In this document: one piece after another, positions 36,139-48,451 of the stretch
How positions within the stretch are numbered: position 1 is the stretch's first letter
Layout of the letters: each line of letters begins with the position of its first letter
From: Carnegiea gigantea
Taxonomy: Eukaryota > Streptophyta > Magnoliopsida > Caryophyllales > Cactaceae
Direction: 5' to 3'
Assembly (NCBI GenBank): GCA_029747015.1
Contig: JAKOGI010000056.1
Coordinates: forward strand, 542,501 to 606,500
DNA: 64,000 nt
The notes under the pieces: model-generated
The model's input: the letters and a program-made list of their open reading frames with translations, nothing else
The model's database searches: none
Told to the model about the DNA's origin: nothing
Program-made: the position numbers and the translations under genes

Positions 36139-37042
36139 GCTTCCACTTAGCCACGAAGGCCGCAAACACATGCTCTCCACGAATCACCACTGCTCACGCT
36201 TCATACTGGGAATAGGACGTGCGACCGAAAAGTAACAAGTTGTGCTATATTAAGTTACCATCTAACTAACATAACACTTTCACGAAATACGATACCCTAA
36301 GTCATCCTAAACATCACCAGTGGCATTTCCAATCCCTTATGCCATGATATATCATATGATTATATACTCAATATAATCGTCTGGGCTGATATTGGTGATG
36401 ACAGATAGACTTTTCCTTAAACATTCATGATATTGTATCTTAACTTAATTGCTTTCCTAGCATGTTCTCACTGAATCGTATACATCGTGGTTATTGAGAA
36501 ACACATTAAAGTAGCAACATCAAGCATTGAGTTCGTACCATAGCTTTAAGTTAAAGGGTCATCGTCTACAGGATTACACAGTGACAAGAGATAGGGAGAT
36601 CAATTGTCACTCCATATATGGTCGTCTTTTAAGCACACATAGTATGAGATGTGTGTCATGACATAGCTCCCACTTACTTGGAATCGTCACTCTATATGCC
36701 ATGCAAATCGCCAGTCTAAATTTTCACTTTAAAAATCTAACTCACGATTCGGCTTTTAAGGCTTCAATATGAAATCGTGTTTTATATTCGACTCTCTCGA
36801 ATCTCATCTTAGACTTACTGAGGCGACTATTTCTCATTCATACACTTCCAGTATGAGTAATCAATATTGCACACCTAGTGCCAATCTGATTCTGTCTCAT
36901 CATGCCCGCTACTCAAGCGTCAGGGCGATTGCCTGTGTGACAAGGCCAATCAGAAGCCTGTGACATTTCAGCATGTGTAACAAGTAAATGCTTATTGCAA
37001 AAAGAACGTATCTGTCATACATAACAAGATTCTATCAAAAGA
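36139..37042 (-). other. 3' untranslated region of the decayed copia element
   Basis: About 900 bases between the RNase H remnant and the 3' LTR, with no recognisable protein. A purine-rich stretch on the minus strand (AAGTGGAAG) touches the LTR and may be the polypurine tract. Confidence 0.5.
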
Positions 37043-40000
37043 CTAAATTCTGCGAAGCCCTAGACTCAATGAATGTGCTTTGAAAGCATATCTAGGAATC
37101 AGCTTAGTTAATGGATCAACGATCATCTTGTTAGTGGGTATATACTTGATGGCAACCTCCTTTGTCTTTATGGCGTCTCGCACGAAGTGATAACGCTTCT
37201 TGATGTGCTTGGTCTTCCGATGAAACTTCGGATATTTAGCAAACTGGATAGCAGCTGCATTGTCACATAACATCTCTACAGGATCATCAACTCTAGGAGT
37301 AAGGTTAAGATCCTAGAGGGAACTCCTAAGCCATATTGCCTCCTGCGTGGCTAGGCTACATGCGACATACTCTGCCTCCATGGTCGACAGAGCTATGCAT
37401 TCTTGCTTGTTACTGCACCATGACATGGCTCCCCCACCTAGGGTGAACACATATCCTGAGGTTGACCTAGACTGATCTGGGTCATCACTCCAATTGACAT
37501 CTGAATATCCTCTCAACTTAAGGTCCCCCTTTGATAGCATAGGACCAAGTCGTTGTACCACGAAGGTAGCGCGTGATTATTTTGACGGCTTGCCAATGAG
37601 CTTGTCTTGGGTTGCTTTGGTAACGAATTACCAAACCAACCGCAAAGCAAATGTCCGACGGTGTACATAACATGGCATACATTAAGTTTCTTATGGCACT
37701 AGCGTAGGGGATATTGCTCATGGTCTCCTTTTCTTTATCTGTTTTTGGGTATTGGTTGAGGCTCAAGGTTAAACCCTTCTCAACTGGAGTGTCTACAGGT
37801 TTGGAACAATGCATACGGAATCGTTATAAGACTTTCTTGATATATTCTTCCTGACTCATACCTAAAAGTTTCTTAGGACGATTCCTTATTATTTCCATGC
37901 CTAGGACATACCTTGCTTCACCTATATCCTTCATCTCAAAGACGGAGGATAACCACTTCTTAGTAGCTTCGATCATCTTCAAATTATTCCCAACCAGTAG
38001 TATGTCATCAACGCATAGGGTAAGGAATATAATCCCCCCCGGTTGACTTTTTGACATACACACAGTGGTCCTCCGAGACCATAGATAAGCCAAACGAAGT
38101 TATAACTTCATAGAATCTTAAGTACCAAGATTTGGAAGACTGCTTAAGACTGTATATGGACCTTTTAAGACGACACACGTTTGTCCTCTTGTCTCTTTGA
38201 TACAAAACCAATGTGTTGGTCTATATAGATCTCTTCCTCAAGGATACCATTAAGGAAAGCAGTCTTTACGTCTATTTAAAACAACTTTAAGTCCAAATGG
38301 GCAACTATAGCTAGGAGTAGGCGAATAGAGGTGAATCGTACCACAGGAGAAAATGTCTCTTCATAGTCTACACCCTCAATTTGTGTAAACCCTTTTGCCA
38401 CTAAACGGGTTTTGAACTTATCGATCGAACCATCTGCCCGACATTTTATTTTGAAAACCCACTTGTTTCCAACAAACTTACGCTGAGATGGAAGATCAAT
38501 AAGTTCCCAAACCTTGTTTCTTGCCATCGAGTTCATCTCATCCCTCATGGCATCCATCCACTCTTTGTGGTTTGGTGAGTCAATTGCTTCTTGATAAGAG
38601 GTAGGCTCCTCAACTTCTAAGGGAGTGCATAGGCATATTTCCTCTTCAATTTGAAAATATCATTGAGGAATTCTTCCACGCTCACTCCTTCGGAGCCTGG
38701 GGCCTTTATTGTTTGTCTGTCTGGATGAGGCATCCCTCCTCCTTTCTCTAAGAGGTGTGAGGCCCTGAGTATGTAAAGAGTTGCTTCCATTATCTCTTTG
38801 AGGTGTGGGATCCTGAACATGTGGACTAACTGCATGTTTGGGAACTGGAGATGAAGGACGGACCTCACTCGCAGGTTGACTTTCCTCATGTATAGGAGAT
38901 CGAGGATGAATCCCATTCTTCTAAGCAGACAAGTCTCCCCTATTCCCTTCGGATAGGGAAGGCATATCATCTTCGGTGAGTTGGTTAGAATTCAAATTCT
39001 CCCCCTTACCAAATGATGATTAGATGCTTTGTTGTAACTCAAACAGTTCGACATCCTTTTTGACTTCACCAATGGTCGGGAACTCATCCTCGAGAAAATC
39101 AATATTACGGGAATTTATTTATGTCATGCCACCATTTGGGTGTTCCCTGTATATCACATATCCTTTAGATTGTGTGGGATACCTAATGAACACAATTTTG
39201 GTGGCAATTGGACAAACTTTTTCATATTTGTGGGTTGGATTATGCACATAGCCGGCTAAATCCCATGGGCATAAATGGTCCAAGGATGGCTTCTTACCAA
39301 ACCATAACTCATATGGTGTGGCAGGTACACTCTTACTCGGCACACGGTTAAGGATGCAGGTTGTCGTAAGTAGCGCATCTCCCAAAAAACTGATTGGGAG
39401 GTTAGCATGTTCCATCATTGACCTGACTATGTCAAGCAATGTACGATTTCTGCGTTCCGCAACACCGCTCTGTTGTGAAGTGCGTGGAATCATTAACTGT
39501 CTTTGTATACTTTTTCCCTAACAGAACTCCTTGAACATATCAGAGAGGTATTCACGACCTCGATCAGTTCGAAGAATTTTAACCATGCGTTCCAACGGAG
39601 TCTCTACTTCTGCTACAAAGCGTTTGAATACATCGATTGCCTCGTAGCAATGAGATAGTAGATACACATACCCATATCGTGAATAATTGTCCATGAGAGT
39701 AATGACATAGATAGCCCCATGTCGTACTTTAACGTTTATGGGTTCGCAAATGTCTGAGTGGATTAGTTCTAAGGGACTAGATCCTCTCGAGGCCTTACCG
39801 AAAGATTTCATTGTTGCCTTTTAGCTAAACATAACTCACACCTAGGTAACTTAACCCTAGTGAGTCGTCTAGAAGACCTTCTTTAGCTAGCCTATTTATC
39901 TTATCTTGGCCCACGTGGTCAAATCTAGCATGCCACTTAACAGATTCAAAATTAGAGTCAAAGTATGTAACATAAGCAGAGGATATGTTGTTATAGTTAT

Positions 40001-41292
40001 CATCCAAATCCAAAACAATGAAATCTCCTTTCAAAGTTGCTTGGCCAAACAAATTGCCATTATAGAATAAATCTAAACCATCTGGACAAAAACCAAAAGT
40101 AAAACCTAATCTTACTAAAGAAATATAAGAAACTAAGGAGTATCGCACCCCAGGTGCATAGAGGGTGTCATGAAGAAACAACTTGTTTCCTCCACAGAGT
40201 TTGAGCTGGTATGTTCTTACTCCAAGGACATCTTCTTCGCTGTCATTTCCCAGTACAACAATCCGTGAACCCACTGGGTAGCGATGAAACTCCACGAATC
40301 CAGCCCTATGTGAACTATGTGCTTTGTTTCTCTCGTGTTTACAATCCATTGAGGAAGAGAGTTAGCAACGAATGCATGGGAACAAATATATAATTCAGGA
40401 GCTTTAGTGGAAGTGGGTACATTGGCTGGCTCAGGACAATCCCGAGCGAAATAGCCTTTCTTTCCATAATTATAGCACTTCACATGTGCCATATCCTTAG
40501 CTCTGTTGGCCTTAACCTTATGTTTCTTAGCAGTACCATCATTGGAGCGAGAGTTGAGGAGGACGGGGGCCCTTTTTAGGTTTCTTACCATGGTAAGGTT
40601 TCCTGTTCTTGGGCCCCGATCCTTTGGCAACGAATGCCACACTAGGAGGCGCATATAATTTTAAGTACTCTTCCTCCATTTCGAGGTGTTTAGAGATTTC
40701 CTCGAAGGTCTTGATATGCTCACTGTGTCATGAATACTTTAAAACTCTTCCAATATTCATTGTCATTGGGAAGAGCTCTAATCACATTTAGGACCTATAC
40801 TTCCTCAGAAATCTCTTGCATTGCGGCCTTAAGGTCTCGAACCATAACACTCATAGTTCGAAGGTGTTCGAAGATATTATGACTAGAGTCAATAGTATAC
40901 TGCATCTATTTCAGTTGCAAGGTACGCAACCTTGTAGTCAATGTCTGCCCGAACCTAACCTTAAGCTGCGTTCAGATGTCCTTAGCAGTGGAGAAGCGTT
41001 CAAACTCACCCAGGAGATCGTCCTGCATGCAGGACAGTACAGTGTAGCGTGCAGAATGATCGCGTTTGAACCAAGCTTGGTACGCCTTTAGGTTTTCTTT
41101 GTACTGCTCAGTTGTAGTAATATCTCTACCTTGTTAATCTTTTTTAGCCGGAGCAGTCATAAAGGAGGTCAAGAGGTCCAGCATCTCATCATTATTTAAG
41201 TAGAACTGGACTTTCAGATGTCAGATATCGTAGTTTGAACCATGCAGTTTATCATCAAATTGCATACAATCTATCATGTTTCTACCTGTCAT
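37043..41292 (-). pseudogene. Degenerate copia gag-pol
   Basis: Fragments in order on the minus strand are as follows. Gag begins near 41292 (MTGRNMIDCMQFDD) with an early stop where tryptophan is usual. The zinc knuckle at 40436-40477 is CYNYGKKGYFARDC, so two of the four metal ligands of C-x2-C-x4-H-x4-C are replaced. In the protease near 40337 the catalytic aspartate reads as asparagine (WIVNTRE). Integrase core pieces are at 39119-39811 with the GVAERRNRTLLD block. Reverse transcriptase is at 37824-38557 with LCVDDILLVGN. RNase H is at 37043-37561, with SRSTSGYVFTLGGGAMSW and KTKHIKKRYHFVRD. It cannot encode a working polyprotein. Confidence 0.9.
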
Positions 41293-41590
41293 ATCTGAAA
41301 ATATATACTTATTTGTTAGACATATTATTTTATTAATTAAATTACCAAGAAGACCCCATCATTCATAATATACGTTCGAAAATTTCGCTAAACTCATAAT
41401 CATCACGTATAGATATGAACTTTGGAGCTCCTCTAATTTAATTATTAACTTAACTTCATAGAATTTCCTTAAAGGTTTTGTTAAACTAATTAATATTTTA
41501 ATCCAGTGACTATCACGAAGATATTCACTTTTAATCATGTAAATATATATTTACATAATTTTTATGAAGCTAATTCACAGCTTCATTTTG

Positions 41591-41679
<89 letters not shown>
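41591..41679. repeat. (AT)n microsatellite inside the copia leader
   Basis: Close to 90 bases of pure AT, the longest dinucleotide tract in the window. Confidence 0.97.
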
Positions 41680-41681
<2 letters not shown>

Positions 41682-41939
41682 AAAAGTTATATAATCAACT
41701 TCAAAAATATCATACTATTAACAATAATAATATGAGAATAAAGGCCAAAAATATAACTCATAACAAAAATAATGGCCACTTTCATCATATAAAACAAATT
41801 TATATAATCATGGGAGCAGATATTCAATTGTTCAAATCGAAACAGAAACAAAATCGGCCCCAAATAAAATGACCCAAACATTTTGGGCCAAACAAAAAAA
41901 TGGCCCACGAAATCGGGACCTTAATTTTTTTTCATTTAA

Positions 41940-42620
41940 AACCAACCCAAATTGGGGCGCTCCCTTTTATTAGTGAGTGACCCATCCCCCTTTTTTTCCA
42001 TTAACCTTAGTCTGATCTTCATTCTCTCTCTCTCCTCTCGATCTGCCTCTCGAATCCTCTCTCCTCCTCTCGACCTGCCTCTTGACGCCATATCCAGAAA
42101 ATAGAGCACCGAGCTCCTTTCTTGGGTTTTGACGCCATGGTTATGGCAACCACCACCGCCGTTCTCGGTTCCTTAATTTTTTTTTAAAAAAACACCCAAG
42201 TGATGCAAAACCACCGCCGACCTCAAAGAAAGTCCCACGAGCCTTGATCTACGCTAATCCGATGAGGACCATTACCGCCATTGTGTAAATCGGCTGAAAC
42301 CGAGTCTGAGAAAAGGGTCCCACGCGCCCAACGCGCCATTAAGGTGGTGGCGCGCGGGCTCAAGCGCTTCCAAAAATGGTGTTTCTCTGGTTTTCTTTCT
42401 ATAGCTGCGTAGATCGGCGATGATGAGGGGTTTTTGGAGGAAGAAGATCGTGAAACGACCTTTATCGGTGATGCGTGACGGCACCCCTCCGCGGTGTCGA
42501 CTGATAAGTATGGCTTGGTTCCCTTATGTCCGTGTTCTACACCTTCCTTTTTTTTATCTAGTCGAGGTCGAGTTTCAAGCACAGGGGGTGATTCGGGATT
42601 AGGGTTTTTGGTCTAATCTC
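41940..42620 (-). other. GC-rich block in the copia leader
   Basis: Base composition rises sharply compared with the surrounding element. On the plus strand it begins with CT-rich, imperfectly repeated phrases (CTCTCCTCTCGATCTGCCTC near 42029 and a close variant about 30 bases later). A 119-codon open frame runs on the minus strand at 42223-42582, but its sequence has no domain I recognise. It could be captured host leader DNA. Confidence 0.35.
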
Positions 42621-43312
42621 CATGTATAATTAATCAACATGCTAATGTTTATCTCTGTTTAATTAAACAGTCATAAAGCGTATCAAGAAATCATGGTGTT
42701 AGGGTTAGGGATTTCAGATATGGGTTTTAATAATCTCACGTTCATGATTATGATTTATCATAATAGCACTTACAATCATGATTTTGATGCATAATAACAA
42801 TTATCAACTAATTATTATTATGTTTCTTACATATGCATCTTGGCAGGATTAACATATAATCCCATTAAAAAAAACACATAAAGAACCATGCTTGTAAAGT
42901 ATGAACATGTTGAGCATGAATTTAACTAACAATATGGGCATGTTCGTTCATCAGTATTCCAGACTAAATTTCCAACCTTTATCAATTTAAGATATTAAAT
43001 TCACAGAAGCATGCTTTAGTTGCATAATTACGAAATTAAACAATTGTTCATGTTTCACGCATACTAGTCTGGGCACATAATCACATAGCGTGTATGAATT
43101 TAGTAGCAATCTGACTTATATTTTCATCACTGATCATGACTAAAAATTCTAATCTTTAGTCAATTCGAGTCACAGAGGCATGCTATTAGGTATTAATTGG
43201 AATAATTACGAAAATTAGACACCTAATCATATATCATGTTTTCAAAACTGAGCATGCTTGTTATTCAGATCATTCAATTCTTTATAACGGGACTAATCCG
43301 ATCAGTCTAGAT

Positions 43313-43322
43313 TCTGATACCA
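43313..43322 (-). promoter_or_regulatory. Primer-binding site (initiator tRNA-Met) of the decayed copia element
   Basis: On the minus strand the sequence TGGTATCAGA lies one base from the 5' LTR and matches the 3' end of plant initiator tRNA-Met, the usual primer for copia elements. Confidence 0.88.
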
Positions 43323-43323
43323 C

Positions 43324-43714
43324 TGTTAGACAAATAGAACTGACCTGGAATGCGGAATTATTTGTCGGGAATAGCCCACGTTGACCTGAATGTGAGGCAG
43401 CTACTAGAGTCGCCCTTAGAGTGTCCACGACCTAAAGCCGAAGCCCAACAATGATGGTAGGCAGGCCCAGAGCTTTTCTTATCTTATTTTTTCTTGTGGA
43501 AGTACGAGCGTAAGCGAGTTCCAGAGGACTCCAGGGGCCTTTCGGCGCCAGAGCCGGCGAGGGGAAGAGAGTGTGACAGATTTTTGTCTTATACGTGTGT
43601 TCTCTGTGGCTGACCTCCAAAACCTGCTTTTATAGATTATGGGGAGCAGCTAGGGTTGTTGCCCTAGGCAATACTTAGTGGCCATCGGGCCTAACTAAAT
43701 AGGCCCGGTTAACA
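43324..43714 (-). repeat. 5' LTR of the decayed copia element (right side)
   Basis: 391 bases, with the same ends as its partner. It has an extra block of roughly 85 bases (about 43470-43555) bordered by short similar sequences (CCCAGAGC and GCCAGAGC). Confidence 0.93.
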
Positions 43715-44276
43715 ATCATAAAAAAATCTAGAAGGTTATCACTGAATGAATGTTGACATTGACTTGTTTGTGATTGTGCATAATTTGTGAGAGGTTAGAC
43801 TTTTAGAATTTTCAAAATCTAAATCTGTACGTTTAAATTTTTTGGCGCCTTTCATGATAATTCGATGTTTTGCACTCTCGGACTATCAATCCTGTCATGC
43901 GATGTGATATTCCAATTGTTATAAGAAATGTATTCAACCTAACGGCTCCTGGAACAAAGATTTGCCATCCCTTATGTGTCAATAATGGAGATGATGAGCA
44001 TTTATAATCTCCTGTCAAAGGATTTTCAACTATAGACAATCTTGCACTTGTGAATGTTGACGGGTAAGATTAGTTGGATTGGTACTGCCAACCTTCATGT
44101 AGACATGTCTACGACTATTTGTATTTATGTTTGACCTTGTGATTTGAATTCAACAAAACTAGTTTGGCTTTCCTGGTACATCTAGTGTGATATTTGGTGT
44201 GGTGAAGGATGTGGGGGCAAACGTTATCATGACATCTTAGGTACTTCTAGAGGTCTTTAGTTTTCTAGAAGACTAA

Positions 44277-44892
44277 TGTTAGGATTAATATCAGAGTAAC
44301 AGTATAGCGGAAGCGATAGGATGCAATAAAAAATAAGAAATTCAGTCAACAAAACAACAAAATAATAGGAAGAGAACAAGAACACAGGAATTTAACGTGG
44401 AAAACCCAATGTGGGAAAAACCACGGACGGCGACAGCACCAAACAATTCACTATGAGCAAGAAAGTACACCACGATCACAATCACCTCAGTGATTCGATC
44501 TAAGAGCAGACTTACAATCTCTCTCTATTGTAATCTCTCGGAAATTACTTTTACCTCTCAATGTGTTTATGAGTACTGAAGTTATTTAGATCCTAGGCTT
44601 GACCCTCTTTATATTGGGTCTAAATAGTAGGGTTTTCCCCCTTAGCATGTAACCCTAGCCGCCAGGTGGAATCCCCTCGAACAGAACCCTAACCGCCTTC
44701 CGAAAGAGGCGGCGTAACAACACGGGGCACGACCGTGCCACGTGGCACGGCCCCACCGTGCCATGTGGCACGGCACCCCCTTGCCACTTTGCTGTTTGCT
44801 CCGTCTTCGGCTCTTCGTCTTGGCACGCCTATGTCTGTGCAGCATGGGCTCCCCGTGCCGATACTCGAGATTTTGGGCCATAAAACCCAACA
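44277..44892 (-). mobile_element. Solo copia LTR inside AK-HSDH copy 1
   Basis: 616 bases with TGTTAGG...CCCAACA ends and a perfect 5-base target duplication, ACTAA, at 44272-44276 and 44893-44897. The sequence is closely similar to the LTR at 60090-60711. It lies in the intron following the exon that ends at 44240. No internal element sequence remains, as expected after LTR-LTR recombination. Confidence 0.92.
44733..44773. repeat. Palindromic CCGTGCCACGTGGCACGG motifs in the solo LTR
   Basis: An 18-base perfect palindrome at 44733-44750 contains a central CACGTG (G-box core). It is followed at 44756-44773 by a second copy with a one-base change (CCATGT). The related LTR at 60090 carries diverged versions near 60524-60594. 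Confidence 0.88.
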
Positions 44893-47509
44893 ACTAAGGA
44901 CAGTGAAACTCATGTGCTTCTGTTATGCTTCCTGTTGAGCATGTGAGGCTCTACGATTTTATCTAATGCAGGCAAGTAGTGAGCACTCTGTACGCTATGC
45001 TGTGCCAGAAAAGGAAGATGATGCTGTTGCTGATGCTCTGGTGATCTAGGTTTCCTCAAGCTTTGGATGCCTGGCGCCTTTCTCAGGTTAGTTGAATTTG
45101 ACTTGGGCTTTCTGCCGCCATTCCACCTGAGGGTTTGACGTAAGCTCCATTAGTCCAAAGATCTTGTGATAGTATCTTGGATTGCTAGTTGTGGCAATTT
45201 CTTAACTGTATTTAACACTTCACAGGTTGCCATTATACCAATTACAGTATTTTTGCAACACTTGGGCAGAAGATGGCTAGTACTCCAGGAGTTAGTGCGA
45301 CTCTTTTTGATGCACTTGCAAAGGTCAGCAAATTGCAGACTTGTGGATATTCATTGTCATTCACTATTCTCCCTTCCCCCATGTATGACTTCTTTCAATG
45401 AACACGTAAAATGCTTGTAATTAATGCAACCTTAATCCAGGCCAATGTTAATATTCGTGGTATAGCACAAGGTTGTTCTGGATACAATATTACAGCGGTT
45501 ATCAAGAGGGATGATTGTATTAAGGCCTTGCGAGCTGTTCATTCCAGGTTTTATCTATCAAGGACAATCATTGCAATGGGCATAATTGGGCCTTGGCTGA
45601 TTGGGGGAACACTGCTTGACCAGCTCAGTGATCAGGCGCCGGACTGGGTTTTCTCTCAATTTTGTTCTCCTTTTTGTAACTTTCAACATTGGGTTAAAGT
45701 CTGAAATCAAGTCGAGTTTTGCTCATGAAGCTTAGCATATGGTTGAAAATTTTATTGCAGGCAGCTGCATTGAAGGAGAAATTCAACATTGACCTGCGTG
45801 TTATGGGAATTACAAGCTCAAAGAAAATGCTTCTTGCTGAGTTGTGAGCTCCTGATTCTTTGAACAAAATCATAGTATCAAGAAAGTGTCTTGACTCCTA
45901 TATCATGATGTAGGTGGAAAGCCATGCAAAGTAGAGATGCGCTTGGGTTATGGTGTGCTACGATTTGTGCTGTGCTTGTTGACATGAGGGACTTGTTTTA
46001 TGTCTGATTTTTTTGGGGGGGCGGGGTGTTCATTTGAACGGGTATCTGCTTACAACGTTTTGATTGTTTCTCCAAAGATGTCTGCCAAATTTATTAACTT
46101 TGCGCCAGAATCAGTTGTCAGTTTTTTCCAGATCTGTCATTGTGTTTTCTATTAAGGCTCCATTATAGGATTTTGGCTGCATGATGGGAGCTTGATTTAT
46201 AGGCTGTCATAATTGGATAGCTGAATATTGTTGTTATAGTTGTCAATTTGCTTGTGTTTTTCGCTTAATAGAATTTGAAATTAATTCTTTGCTTAAGACA
46301 TTTGTAAGTGACATCCTCAGAATATGCATGGTGCATGGGTTTCGCGAGTGGCAACTGGCAAGATCTTTGTGTTGTAACTACCTTGCTACTTAGCTATATA
46401 CTTCTTGACTTTGCTATCTCTCTACCTGGTTTCAACTAAGATGACATTGCCTGGTTGCACCATCTTTATGTTTCATATTTGCGAAAAGTGAAATCCATCA
46501 AGCTTTTAAGGTTTTAGACCGTTGACAAATGAGATATTGGGTGGCAATGAAGGTGGAGATGAACTGACCATATCATAAGAACCCATAGGCTGTTTGACAG
46601 TCTCTCATTCCTACTTTATTCCACTTGATTGTTCTCATAAACTCAGGATTTTGTCTCAATTGATGCACCTTGATCTTCTTAGGCTTTGTGTCTGCACTTC
46701 CCAACCCCTTCCATCCTCCCACTCATTTGCATCATAGCTTGTCTGGACAAATAATGAGCTAGCAAAAATGGAGTTGAAGAATCTAATGATGTCACGTGTT
46801 CTTGAATAATTTGTTATGGCATATCTTTGGTACAAGTACCGCAATTTCTTGTATTTCTTTCTGAATTTTCTCTGTATTGGCTTCTTGATCATGCACGCAT
46901 GTGAATCTCTGTATGTCCTTGTGCTGGTGATTTGAGTAGCCTGTTGGTGCAATATGGACTTGACCAATACACTTCCATAGTTACAGCTGCTATATCCTTA
47001 TAGCTTATTGTCTGTCAAGGTTTTGTTGTTCTGTCTCAGCAACCTTACAAACCACACTGTGCTTTTGGCATCTCGACTAAACAATGTCAATATGTTTCTC
47101 TGTGAAGTCTAGTTTCCACCTTTACCAACGAACCTGCAATTTTGCAATTTTATTAGTCGGTTTGAGAAACCTTTTCTGTGCAGGTAACGTGCATAACGTT
47201 TCCTTTCTCCATTCCAGGGGTATTGACTGGTCAGGATGGAGAGAACCACAGAGTGAGCAATGACAACGTGCTGACTTGCAGAAATTTGTCCAACATGTTC
47301 AAGGGAATCATTTTTTCACTATCACTGCTTTAGTAGATTGCGCAGCTGACTCTTACGTTGCAAGCCATTAGCCCATTACTATGATTGGTTGCGTAAAGGA
47401 ATTCATACAATTATGCCTAACAAGAAGGCAAATTCTGGACCCCTTGATCAGGTATAAATTTTTTTCACATAGCCATTATTTTGACATCTTGTACAAGGGT
47501 TTTCTTCCT

Positions 47510-47524
47510 CCCCCCCCCCCCCCC
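47510..47524. repeat. Poly-C tract
   Basis: A run of about 15 C in an intron of the AK-HSDH pseudogene. Confidence 0.9.
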
Positions 47525-48430
47525 AAACACCAAAAAAAGGAAGGTAGGGATTGAGTCGGTCTGGATATGCTATGAGATTGCCATAGGGCGTAGGTATTGG
47601 GCCAGTGTTGACAAGTCACCCCCATCTTTTCCTTGCCCAACTTTCCTCCCCATTTTCTAGAGCTTGCTAGCTGTCTTGTCTAGATGATGACAATCACACC
47701 TCTTCAGTGAGAAATTTTGTTAGGCCATTCGCAGCCATTGGAATGAGTTTCAGTGGAACCCTTTCAAGTTCTACATGCGAGTATTTTTTTTTTTTTTAAT
47801 TGCAGCTAGCTTGTCTCATGAAATGACACTTATGGAGGAATGCGGTAGAGTTCCTCTATACATTCCAATTCTTCCTTTATTTTATTATTTCTTTTGTTTC
47901 AAAATCAGTTTTTTTGCGACTCAAAAAACAAATGTGTTATAAAGTGGGTTCATAATAAATATTTTATATGGTGATTCAAGTTGGAGTTCCATGAGTTGGA
48001 GAAGTGAAGGAATATAATGTGAGTTTTAAAAAATAAAATTTTTGCTGATGTGATAGGATGGAGTTCCAAAATTTGGAATGTGGGTTGGGAATGCCCTTAA
48101 TGTATGTAATTAATTACTATGTTAATGCATTTAATTTTTCTTGAATTTCTATGTGGATGATTCTTCTGCATTTTGATAAGCTGTTTAGTGACTTTTCATG
48201 AAATCCATGTACTACTTGAAACTGAGGGCTCTGCAGCGTCAATCATACACCCATTACTTTTATGAAGCTACTGTTGGTGCGGGTCTTCTGATTATCAGTA
48301 CTTTAACAGGTCTTCTTGAAACTGTAGACAAACTTTTGAGCATTGAGGAAATTTTCAGGTCAGCTTACCCTTTTATGAAGAGCACTCCTTATCCTGTCTG
48401 CCACTTCTCCCTGTTTGTTGCGTCTGTCCT

Positions 48431-48451
48431 CCCCCCCCCCCCCCCCCCCCC
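48431..48451. repeat. Poly-C tract
   Basis: A run of about 21 C directly downstream of the pseudogene exon ending at 48358. Confidence 0.9.

Larger units (their letters stand above)
35833..43714 (-). mobile_element. Ty1-copia LTR retrotransposon, old and decayed
   Basis: Both LTRs (35833-36138 and 43324-43714) begin TGTTAGACAAATAG and end GGTTAACA, and the five bases ATCAT duplicate on both outer sides (35828-35832 and 43715-43719). The element reads on the minus strand. The primer-binding site lies beside the right LTR. Domain order is gag, protease, integrase, reverse transcriptase and RNase H, which defines Ty1-copia. The coding region is broken by many stops and frameshifts. A 2-kb non-coding leader (about 41300-43310) includes an AT microsatellite and a GC-rich block. 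Confidence 0.93.

Noticed and set aside
42223..42582. 119-codon frame in the copia leader considered as a gene
   Set aside because: No domain, no splice context, and a second frame is open over part of it. Kept only as a compositional observation.
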